Source: Desulfuromonadales bacterium (GTDB taxonomy: Bacteria; Desulfobacterota; Desulfuromonadia; Desulfuromonadales; BM103). From it: a stretch of 5,002 bases of DNA. This document shows positions 1 through 5,002 of this stretch, one piece after another; the first letter of the stretch is position 1; each line of letters starts with the position of its first letter. The stretch covers positions 1 through 5,002 of the forward strand of contig DAOWJU010000307.1 in the NCBI GenBank assembly GCA_030640215.1, given 5' to 3'. A model generated the notes under the pieces. It saw only the letters and a program-made list of their open reading frames with translations. It did not search any database and was not told the origin of the DNA. A program made the translations under genes and the position numbers.

Positions 1-194
1 CGCAACCCCGTCAACTCCCGCCGATAGAGAGCCAGACTCAACAAGGCGATGCCGCCGACCAAGAGTCGCAGAGCACCAATCACTTTTGGATCAAAGCCAG
101 CCGGTGCAAAGGCCTGAGCGGTGCCGGTGGTTCCCCAGAGTAACGCTGCGCCGAGAACGAACCAGACACCTGCATGTGAAGCCTCTTTTTGCAT
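1..194 (-). CDS. EamA/DMT-family transporter, N-terminal part (runs off left edge)
   Basis: The first 64 codons of a probable inner-membrane drug/metabolite transporter (EamA domain); the rest lies beyond the window. After a short polar start (MQKEASHAG) comes a first membrane helix at about residues 10-30 containing WFVLGAALLWGTTGTAQ. The W-G-T/S-x-G pattern at the end of helix 1 is typical of EamA proteins. A loop (FAPAGFDPKV) is followed by a second helix at about 40-58 with the family-like G-A-L-R-L-L-V-G-G pattern, then a basic stretch YRREL. The ATG at 194 is preceded by AAGGAA at 206-201 with a 6-nt spacer. It starts 10 nt after the rnfD stop, so it is probably co-transcribed with rnf. 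The substrate cannot be told. The family call rests on helix pattern and motif only; it is not an Rnf subunit (no RnfG or RnfE motifs). Confidence 0.82.
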   Translation of the reverse strand, partial: MQKEASHAGVWFVLGAALLWGTTGTAQAFAPAGFDPKVIGALRLLVGGIALLSLALYRRELTGL

Positions 195-200
195 CAAACT

Positions 201-206
201 TTCCTT
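201..206 (-). promoter_or_regulatory. Ribosome binding site of the EamA gene
   Basis: On the minus strand AAGGAA lies 6 nt before the ATG at 194 and overlaps the last two bases of the rnfD TAA stop (207-205). This supports the chosen start and suggests translational coupling to rnfD. Confidence 0.7.
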
Positions 207-1113
207 ACAGCGTTGGAACTGCGACGAAACACATCGGAGCATGGCCAGCAGAGATAAAGCAGAGCCAGCAACCGACACCGAACAACAGCATACCTCTGGT
301 AGAAACCGGCGTAGTCACCATATCGGTTGCCATAAAAAAAGCGCCAAGGATAAGGCCACCGGTCACCATATGAAAGACCGGGCTTGGATATTTTGCCGGA
401 TTGATCAGCCAGAACAGGCCCGAGAGCAGAATCACGGTACCGACAAAGGCAGTCGGGATATGCCAGGTCAGAATGCGTCGATAGAAAAGATAGGCCGCGC
501 CAAGCAGTAACGCCAGGGCAGAAACTTCACCAATACTGCCGGGCATAGTGCCGAGGAAATAACTCGGCAGGCCACCCTCCAGACCGGTGGGCATTTCCCC
601 AGTCAACATGACAGCGTTTTTCCACTCTCCCAACGGGGTCGCAGTTGTCACCAGGTCAAGACCGGAACCGACCAATGCCGGTGCCGACCAGGTGGTCATC
701 TGCACGGGAAAAGAGATAAGAAGCACAACCCTGGCCACCAGGGCCGGGTTGAAAGGATTTGAACCCAGACCACCGTAAACCTGTTTGCCGATAGCAATCG
801 CAACCACCGCACCGAACAATGTCAGCCACCAGGGGCTGGTCGGCGGCAGGTTGAGAGCGAGAAGAATCCCTGTGATTGCAGCGCTACCATCAGCAATCGT
901 CACCGGTTGCCCCATCAGGCGCTGACAGACCACCTCGGTCGCAAGGCAACCCAAGGTCGCAATCAACAGAACGCTCAGCGCCGACGGACCAAAGAAGTAG
1001 ACAGCCACACCGCAGGCCGGCAACAGGCTGTAGATCACTGCGCGCATCACCTTGGTGGTGGTCTCGCCTGAATGAATATGCGGCGAAGATGACAGGTAAA
1101 GTTGCTGACTCAC
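205..1113 (-). CDS. rnfD: Rnf complex membrane subunit RnfD, shortened and divergent C-terminus
   Basis: RnfD is an inner-membrane subunit of the Rnf ferredoxin:NAD+ oxidoreductase and carries covalently bound FMN. The reading frame extends upstream into rnfC, but the family N-terminus (S-S-S-P-H-I at residues 8-13) places the start at GTG 1113, overlapping the rnfC TGA by 4 nt (GTGA). That gives 302 residues. Family landmarks: N-L-P-P-T-S-P-W-W (88-96), K-Q-V-Y-G-G-L-G-x-N-P-F-N-P-A (110-124), S-F-P-V-Q-M-T (134-140), the flavinylation segment D153-L-V-T-T-A-T159 with T159 the expected FMN attachment residue, G-E-V-S-A-L-A-L (195-202), and G-G-L-x-L-G-A-F-F-M-A-T-D (252-264). After F-G-V-G-C282 the match stops. 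The expected G-x-L-x-x-L-I-R, G-G-Y-P-E-G and M-N-x-x-T-P-L-I-D segments are replaced by 20 unrelated or scrambled residues. The usual tail after this point is about 40-45 residues. It could be a natural variant, a decayed end, or an assembly error. Confidence 0.9.
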   Translation of the reverse strand: MSQQLYLSSSPHIHSGETTTKVMRAVIYSLLPACGVAVYFFGPSALSVLLIATLGCLATEVVCQRLMGQPVTIADGSAAITGILLALNLPPTSPWWLTLFGAVVAIAIGKQVYGGLGSNPFNPALVARVVLLISFPVQMTTWSAPALVGSGLDLVTTATPLGEWKNAVMLTGEMPTGLEGGLPSYFLGTMPGSIGEVSALALLLGAAYLFYRRILTWHIPTAFVGTVILLSGLFWLINPAKYPSPVFHMVTGGLILGAFFMATDMVTTPVSTRGMLLFGVGCWLCFISAGHAPMCFVAVPTL

Positions 1114-2435
1114 GAGACTTGAGAACTCCTCTTCTTGGCGAGGATTGCTGCCTTGCCGTAACGAATCGCCTGTACCAGCGGAATGGTCGAGGGGCAGACG
1201 TAGCTGCAACTGCCACATTCGATACAGTCCATAGCACAATATTCTGTTGCTTCCGCCAATAAATCCCGCCGGGCATAGGCGGCAACCGTGGTCGGCAGGA
1301 GGTTAATCGGACAAGCCTGGACACAGCGTGCACAACGGATGCAAGGGCTTTCAGGCTGCGAGACCACATCTTCAGCGCGCAACAGCAGTAGACCAGAAGT
1401 CCCTCGCGTTGTCGGCACATCGAAACCAAGCTGGGTAAAACCCATCATCGGACCACCAAGAATAATCTTGCCCGGTTCCTCGACCAACCCGCCACAGACT
1501 TCTACCAGATGGGAGAGTGGCGTGCCGATACGAATTCTTAAGTTTTTGGGTTCACGAATTGCCGGGCCGGTCACCGTGCAGATCCGCTCAATCAGTGGTC
1601 GCCCGTACAGTACTGCATCGGTGATAGCTGCCGCCGTTGAGACATTCTGCACTGCAACACCAATATCCATCGGCAGACCGCCTGAAGGCACTTCCTTGCC
1701 CGTCACAGCGGCAATCAGTTGTTTTTCAGCACCCTGCGGATACTTGACTTGCAGGGGCATCACTTCGACCGGCGTGCCGGCACAATGCTTTTCAAAGAGG
1801 GCAATCGCATCCGGCTTGTTTGCCTCAATGCCAATCACCACCTGCTCTGCACCGAGCACATATTGCAACAGGGCAGCCCCCTGCAGAATTCGCTCTGGCT
1901 CTTCAAGCATCATACGGTGGTCGGCCGTCAGGTATGGCTCACACTCAACGCCGTTAAAAATCAGGGTATTGATTTTCTTCTCTGGTGGCGGTGACATTTT
2001 GACATGCGCCGGGAAAGCCGCGCCGCCCATACCAACCACGCCAGCCAGACGAACTTTTTCGATCATTTCATCGGCAGAGAGCTCACTCGGGTCAGCGGGC
2101 TGCAGCTCTGTCGACCAACGGTCTTCACCGTCTGGCTTGATCACAACAGCTGGTAGTAAGGTGCCCCACGGATGCGGGCGGTTTTCGACGGCAACGACTT
2201 CGCCAGAGGTCGGTGCATGCACCGGCACGGAGACAAAACCTTTTGCGGAACCGATCTCTTCGCCCTTGGCCACCTGCTGGCCAACTTCTACGCACGCAAC
2301 TGATGGCGCACCGATATGTTGAGCCAGAGGCACAATAAATTCTGCAGGCAAAGGGCAGTCTTCAATCGCCTTATGCGCTGACCACTCCTTATTGTCCGGA
2401 GGATGTATACCACCTGCGAAAGTTTTCAAACTCAT
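1110..2435 (-). CDS. rnfC: Rnf complex subunit RnfC (NADH/FMN-binding, two 4Fe-4S motifs)
   Basis: RnfC is the cytoplasmic, membrane-associated subunit where NAD+/NADH reacts; it is related to the 51-kDa subunit of complex I. The 441-residue protein begins with the family hallmark F-A-G-G-I-H-P-P (6-13). It has a biotinyl/lipoyl-like segment around 45-85 (V-H-A-P-T-S-G-E at 72-79), the glycine-rich nucleotide/FMN loop G-V-V-G-M-G-G-A-A-F-P (132-142), N-G-V-E-C-E-P-Y (161-168) and Y-P-Q-G-A-E-K-Q-L (232-240). Two ferredoxin motifs follow, C365-x2-C368-x2-C371-x3-C375-P and C404-x2-C407-x2-C410-x3-C414-P, enough for two [4Fe-4S] clusters. It stops soon after, so it lacks the long Ala/Lys-rich C-terminal extension of enterobacterial RsxC and matches the short form. 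The ATG at 2435 lies 15 nt after the rnfB stop; only a weak GGTG-like binding site precedes it. No key residue appears to be missing. Confidence 0.96.
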   Translation of the reverse strand: MSLKTFAGGIHPPDNKEWSAHKAIEDCPLPAEFIVPLAQHIGAPSVACVEVGQQVAKGEEIGSAKGFVSVPVHAPTSGEVVAVENRPHPWGTLLPAVVIKPDGEDRWSTELQPADPSELSADEMIEKVRLAGVVGMGGAAFPAHVKMSPPPEKKINTLIFNGVECEPYLTADHRMMLEEPERILQGAALLQYVLGAEQVVIGIEANKPDAIALFEKHCAGTPVEVMPLQVKYPQGAEKQLIAAVTGKEVPSGGLPMDIGVAVQNVSTAAAITDAVLYGRPLIERICTVTGPAIREPKNLRIRIGTPLSHLVEVCGGLVEEPGKIILGGPMMGFTQLGFDVPTTRGTSGLLLLRAEDVVSQPESPCIRCARCVQACPINLLPTTVAAYARRDLLAEATEYCAMDCIECGSCSYVCPSTIPLVQAIRYGKAAILAKKRSSQVS

Positions 2436-2450
2436 CTCATCACACCGTCA

Positions 2451-3293
2451 TCAAGCCGCATGGGGCTTATCTGTAACGGCAGGTAATTGCGCGCTGCCGT
2501 CCGGATAAGCAACAGAAAAGTCCAGAATACATTTCGTTGGACATTTGCTGATTGCCTCAGCGGCCTCAGCATCTTGTTCATAAACAACTTCTGCCAAAAA
2601 ATTCTCTATCTTATAAGCGTCAGGAATGGTCTTTTTACAGATATTGCAGCCGATACAGCCAACCTGGCAGTATTTGCGGACCAGGGCACCCTTGTCGTGA
2701 CTGTTGCAAAGGACGTGGACCACAGACTCATAAGGTGTCATACGAATGACTTTGCGTGGGCAGACAGCGACACACTTGCGGCAACCGGTGCATTTTTCAC
2801 GGCTGATAACTGCCAGACCATCAGCAGTCATTTCGATGGCGTCAAAGGGGCAGGCACGCAGACAGGAACCGAGACCGACACAACCACCGGGGCAAACTTT
2901 TGGCCCATCAGCAATCCGCTGTGCGGCGGTGCAGTCTTCCAGTCCCAGATAGTGGTATTTGACTTGCGCCTTGCGGTTATCGCCCTGACAGAGGACTACG
3001 GCAATTTCGCGGGCTGCCGCCGAGGCTTCGACACCCAGGATATTCGCCAGTTTCGCGACTGTATCTGCACCACCCGGGGGGCACTGGTTCAAATCGATGC
3101 TACCGGCCACCAGCGCCTTTGCATAACCGCCACAACCGGGAAAACCACAGGCACCACAATTGGCCCCAGGCAAAACTTCCAGAGCGGCAAGTTCACGCGG
3201 GTCAACCTCAACAGCGAATTTTTTAGCGGCAAAGCCAAGCGCAACAGCGGCAATCAGGCCGATGCATCCGAGGCTTAAGATAGCTGCGAGCAT
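2451..3293 (-). CDS. rnfB: Rnf complex subunit RnfB (multi-cluster ferredoxin subunit)
   Basis: RnfB accepts electrons from reduced ferredoxin and passes them to the membrane subunits. The 280-residue protein has an N-terminal membrane anchor (about 2-22), then the 4Fe-4S domain C46-x2-C49-x4-C54-x16-C71 typical of RnfB. A two-cluster ferredoxin region follows: C134-x3-C138-x5-C144-x3-C148-P and C168-x2-C171-x2-C174-x3-C178-P. A C-terminal region has C209, C213-x2-C216-x2-C219 and C251-P-x2-C255. It is much longer than the ~190-residue enterobacterial RsxB and resembles the long forms of anaerobes. In the C-terminal ferredoxin unit the fourth Cys of the first motif is Ile223 (I-P instead of C-P), and the first three Cys of the second motif are absent. 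It therefore probably binds one cluster (213, 216, 219, 251) rather than two. The ATG at 3293 is 2 nt after the rnfA stop, with AAAGG as ribosome binding site 7 nt before it. Confidence 0.96.
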   Translation of the reverse strand: MLAAILSLGCIGLIAAVALGFAAKKFAVEVDPRELAALEVLPGANCGACGFPGCGGYAKALVAGSIDLNQCPPGGADTVAKLANILGVEASAAAREIAVVLCQGDNRKAQVKYHYLGLEDCTAAQRIADGPKVCPGGCVGLGSCLRACPFDAIEMTADGLAVISREKCTGCRKCVAVCPRKVIRMTPYESVVHVLCNSHDKGALVRKYCQVGCIGCNICKKTIPDAYKIENFLAEVVYEQDAEAAEAISKCPTKCILDFSVAYPDGSAQLPAVTDKPHAA

Positions 3294-3295
3294 AA

Positions 3296-3877
3296 TTAAC
3301 CTTTAACCAAACCGGCAAAGCCCATGAAGGCCAGAGATAACAGACCTGCCGTCACCAGAGCGATTGCCGTGCCACGAAAGCTCTGCGGCACAGCACAGAG
3401 TTCCAGTCGCTCACGCAGGCCAGCAAAGAGCACCAGGGCCAGCGTAAAGCCAAGGGCTGCCCCGATCGCAAAGACGACACTCTCCAGAAAGGTATAATCC
3501 TTCTGAATACTGAGCACTGCCAACCCCAGAACCGCACAGTTGGTGGTAATCAGTGGCAGGAAAATCCCCAGAGACTGATAGAGGATCGGACTGACCTTCT
3601 GCACCACCATCTCAACCAGTTGCACCAATGAGGCGATGACCAGGATAAAGGCAATTGTTTGCAGATATTCAATACCAAAAGGGATCAGGACGAAGTACTG
3701 GACAAACCAGGTCACCACCGTGGCCACAGTCATGACAAAGGTCACAGCCATGCCCATACCCAGCGCGGTTTCCACTTTTTTGGAAACGCCGAGAAACGGA
3801 CAGATGCCGAGAAAACGCGCCAACACGAAGTTGTTGACAAAGATGGCACTTACCAGAATGACAAGCAGTTCAGCCAT
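3296..3877 (-). CDS. rnfA: Rnf complex membrane subunit RnfA
   Basis: RnfA is an integral inner-membrane subunit that, with the homologous RnfE, holds an iron-sulfur cluster inside the membrane and forms part of the electron path coupled to ion transport. The predicted 193 residues equal the usual family length. Conserved features are N-N-F-V-L (15-19), G-I-C26-P-F-L-G-V-S (24-32) and L-P-L-I-T-T-N-C114-A-V-L-G (107-118). C26 and C114 are the two cysteines expected to ligate the cluster jointly with RnfE. About six hydrophobic helices span the length, ending in G-F-A-G-L-V-K-G. The start [19 protein letters not shown] fits the family closely; an AGGG ribosome binding site lies about 8 nt upstream. 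It is the first gene of the unit. Its RnfE partner is not encoded in this window. Confidence 0.97.
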   Translation of the reverse strand: MAELLVILVSAIFVNNFVLARFLGICPFLGVSKKVETALGMGMAVTFVMTVATVVTWFVQYFVLIPFGIEYLQTIAFILVIASLVQLVEMVVQKVSPILYQSLGIFLPLITTNCAVLGLAVLSIQKDYTFLESVVFAIGAALGFTLALVLFAGLRERLELCAVPQSFRGTAIALVTAGLLSLAFMGFAGLVKG

Positions 3878-3895
3878 ATACCCTACCCTGTAAAT

Positions 3896-3906
3896 TGGTC
3901 AGACCA
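3896..3906. repeat. 11-bp palindrome TGGTC-A-GACCA at the presumed rnf start point
   Basis: The two 5-bp arms are perfect complements around a single A. The site lies immediately downstream of the -10 box of the rnf promoter, covering the expected +1. An operator here would block initiation. The arms are short, so chance is possible, and no regulator can be named. Confidence 0.4.
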
Positions 3907-3909
3907 GTG

Positions 3910-3938
3910 GTTATAAATCAGTTATTACTCAAAGTCAA
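3910..3938 (-). promoter_or_regulatory. Sigma70-type promoter of the rnfABCD-EamA unit
   Basis: On the minus strand TTGACT (3938-3933, five of six consensus bases) is followed by a 17-bp spacer and TATAAC (3915-3910, five of six). The predicted start is near 3903, giving a leader of about 26 nt before the rnfA ATG at 3877. The 8-bp palindrome CGTATACG (3941-3948) sits just upstream of the -35 box. Confidence 0.7.
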
Positions 3939-3957
3939 ACCGTATACGATGAGAACC

Positions 3958-3970
3958 TTTTAGTTTTACT
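3958..3970. repeat. Left arm of a 13-bp inverted repeat pair
   Basis: TTTTAGTTTTACT here is the exact reverse complement of AGTAAAACTAAAA at 4075-4087, with 104 bp between the arms. It lies about 20 bp upstream of the rnf -35 box. It could form a DNA loop with, or serve as a second binding site alongside, the element at 4069-4088. Confidence 0.6.
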
Positions 3971-4068
3971 TCAAAAACCCTAACAAGGCATATAGAGACA
4001 CAAAGAAACCTAAGCATTAGACGTAAAAAGACTTATTTTTTTAGAGAATCTCGCAAAAAGCACAGTAC

Positions 4069-4088
4069 AGTTTTAGTAAAACTAAAAC
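4069..4088. repeat. Two overlapping palindromes, operator-like
   Basis: One palindrome is AGTTTTA-G-TAAAACT (4069-4083, 7-bp arms). The other is GTTTTAGT-AAA-ACTAAAAC (4070-4088, 8-bp arms, 3-nt centre). Both are perfect in the arms. The absence of G/C in the stem and of a fitting T-tract argues against a terminator; a protein binding site is more likely. Part of it repeats in inverted form at 3958-3970. Confidence 0.5.
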
Positions 4089-4139
4089 AATCGTCGTCAC
4101 CAAGACAGCAGGAGTTGAATCAAACCAGGTCGGCGATAG

Positions 4140-4168
4140 TTGACAGTCTCTGGGGGCTATGCTAACAG
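4140..4168 (+). promoter_or_regulatory. Putative promoter of hemL
   Basis: A perfect TTGACA (4140-4145) is followed after 17 bp by the weak -10 TAACAG (4163-4168), preceded by TG at 4160-4161 as in extended -10 promoters. The leader would be roughly 65-70 nt. A better-looking -10, TACAAT (4175-4180), has no -35 at a proper distance, so the exact -10 is uncertain. Confidence 0.4.
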
Positions 4169-4232
4169 ACGAACTACAATTCTGAATTCACCAAAACAGC
4201 GATTTCCACACACTACACGCTGATTCAAACTT

Positions 4233-4238
4233 AAGGAG
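4233..4238 (+). promoter_or_regulatory. Ribosome binding site of hemL
   Basis: AAGGAG, a near-perfect Shine-Dalgarno sequence, lies 5 nt before the ATG at 4244 and fixes the start. Confidence 0.85.
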
Positions 4239-4243
4239 CCACC

Positions 4244-5002
4244 ATGAACCACCAGCAATCATCCGCCCTCTTTGCCAAGGCCAAGCAAGTTATTCCGGGC
4301 GGTGTCAACAGTCCGGTCCGCGCATTCAAATCAGTTGGTTGTGACCCGATCTTTATCACTCGCGCCGCAGGCTCAAAAATCTTCGACGCTGACGACAACG
4401 CCTATATAGATTATGTCGGCTCCTGGGGACCAATGATTCTCGGCCACTGCCATCCAAAAGTCGTCGAAGCAATCCAGCAGACCGCAGCAACCGGCGCCTC
4501 CTTCGGTGCCCCCACCGCTCGCGAAACCCAGCTTGCCGAAATGGTCTGCGAGGCTTATCCGAACATCGAAATGATCCGCATGGTCTCCTCCGGCACCGAA
4601 GCGACCATGAGTGCTATCCGCCTGGCGCGCGGCTATACCGGTCGCGACAAGATTCTCAAGTTTGATGGCTGCTATCACGGCCATGCCGACTCTCTGCTGG
4701 TTAAGGCCGGCAGCGGCCTGGCGACCTTTGGCGTGCCGACCTCACCTGGCGTACCGGCCAACGTCGCCGAACACACCCTGACGGCGACCTACAACGACCT
4801 CGCGGATGCCAAGGCAATAGTCGCCGCCAATCCGGGCGAAATCGCCTGCATCATTCTGGAACCAATTGCTGGCAACATGGGCTGTGTTGCCCCCAGAGCA
4901 GGCTTCCTTGAAGGATTGCGCCAGCTCTGCGACGCCGAAGACATTGTCCTGATCATCGATGAAGTTATGACTGGCTTCCGGGTCGCCTACGGCGGCGCCC
5001 AG
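4244..5002 (+). CDS. hemL: Glutamate-1-semialdehyde 2,1-aminomutase, N-terminal 253 residues (runs off right edge)
   Basis: HemL is a cytoplasmic PLP enzyme that converts glutamate-1-semialdehyde to 5-aminolevulinate, the last step of the C5 route into heme and other tetrapyrroles. The visible 253 residues are about 60% of the usual ~425-430. Landmarks: [12 protein letters not shown] (17-28), [12 protein letters not shown] (57-68), the cofactor-phosphate loop S-S-G-T-E-A (115-120), G-C-Y-H-G-H-A-D (142-149) with Y144 expected to stack on PLP, L-E-P-I-A-G-N (205-211) and D239-E-V-M-T-G-F-R, with D239 expected to pair with the pyridine nitrogen. The catalytic lysine falls beyond the window. The frame is open to the last base. 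G-S-W-G-P and G-G-V-N-S-P-V-R separate it from ordinary class III aminotransferases. It is divergent from rnf; no direct functional link is evident. Confidence 0.97.
   Translation, partial: MNHQQSSALFAKAKQVIPGGVNSPVRAFKSVGCDPIFITRAAGSKIFDADDNAYIDYVGSWGPMILGHCHPKVVEAIQQTAATGASFGAPTARETQLAEMVCEAYPNIEMIRMVSSGTEATMSAIRLARGYTGRDKILKFDGCYHGHADSLLVKAGSGLATFGVPTSPGVPANVAEHTLTATYNDLADAKAIVAANPGEIACIILEPIAGNMGCVAPRAGFLEGLRQLCDAEDIVLIIDEVMTGFRVAYGGAQ

Larger units (their letters stand above)
3878..4243. other. AT-rich divergent intergenic region between rnfA and hemL
   Basis: These 366 bp are clearly richer in A/T than the flanking genes and contain no open reading frame with a convincing start and coding character. 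They hold one promoter-like site facing each way, a palindrome at the probable rnf transcription start, and inverted AGTTTTA/TAAAACT elements. All are described separately. Confidence 0.8.

Noticed and set aside
1114..1239. N-terminal extension of the rnfD frame to an ATG at 1239
   Set aside because: These 42 codons overlap rnfC, encode nothing family-like, and the known RnfD N-terminus aligns to the GTG at 1113.
890..1429. Minus-strand frame of 179 codons across the rnfC-rnfD junction
   Set aside because: It is an out-of-frame reading of two well-supported genes, with an Arg/Ser/Cys-rich product and no family likeness.
1288..2322. Long plus-strand open frame of 344 codons
   Set aside because: It lies wholly antisense to rnfC, which carries all expected family motifs; the antisense product is Ser/Pro/Thr/Arg-rich without recognisable domains and has no good ribosome binding site.
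2487..3278. Plus-strand open frame of 263 codons
   Set aside because: It is antisense to rnfB; its Thr/Ala/Gly-rich composition is the mirror of the Cys/Gly/Ala codons in RnfB.
3949..3963. Four-codon mini-frame (MRTF) as a leader peptide
   Set aside because: It has no ribosome binding site, no following attenuator structure, and points away from the rnf genes.
4070..4088. Possible intrinsic terminator
   Set aside because: The stem has almost no G/C, no T-run follows in a suitable place on either strand, and the location between divergent genes needs no terminator.
4373..4684. Minus-strand frame of 103 codons inside hemL
   Set aside because: It is antisense to strongly conserved HemL motifs and is a shadow of the GC-rich codon pattern.

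Overview
The window looks like a Gram-negative, probably anaerobic, bacterial chromosome. It carries two divergent transcription units separated by a 366-bp AT-rich gap. The organism cannot be named from sequence alone. RnfB and RnfC are of the multi-cluster, short-tailed kind seen in Clostridia and anaerobic Deltaproteobacteria, while the order A-B-C-D matches the proteobacterial arrangement. Together with C5-pathway heme synthesis (hemL), this makes a deltaproteobacterium (Desulfuromonadales-like) a reasonable but unproven guess.

Minus-strand unit, read from right to left: rnfA (3877-3296), rnfB (3293-2451), rnfC (2435-1110), rnfD (1113-205) and the start of an EamA/DMT-family transporter gene (194 to beyond the left edge). 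The genes are 2 nt apart, 15 nt apart, overlapping by 4 nt, and 10 nt apart, so they read as one operon. A strong sigma70-type promoter lies just upstream of rnfA. The four rnf genes encode the membrane part RnfA, the ferredoxin-type RnfB, the NADH/FMN-binding RnfC and the FMN-carrying membrane subunit RnfD of the Rnf (ferredoxin:NAD+ oxidoreductase) ion-pumping complex.

The most notable point is how the rnf cluster ends. In an A-B-C-D-ordered cluster, rnfG and rnfE normally follow rnfD. Here RnfD loses similarity to its family about 20 residues before its stop and is roughly 20-25 residues short of the usual tail. Ten bases later an unrelated drug/metabolite transporter gene begins with its own ribosome binding site. 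RnfE, the partner of RnfA around the membrane iron-sulfur cluster, and RnfG, the periplasmic flavin subunit, are not in the window. Either they are encoded elsewhere or this is a decaying or minimal Rnf locus.

Plus-strand unit: hemL (4244 to beyond the right edge), glutamate-1-semialdehyde 2,1-aminomutase, with a textbook ribosome binding site. The intergenic gap holds a putative promoter for each direction, a palindrome at the presumed rnf transcription start, and repeated AGTTTTA/TAAAACT half-sites that form inverted repeats. I saw no RNA genes, CRISPR arrays, insertion sequences or intrinsic terminators.
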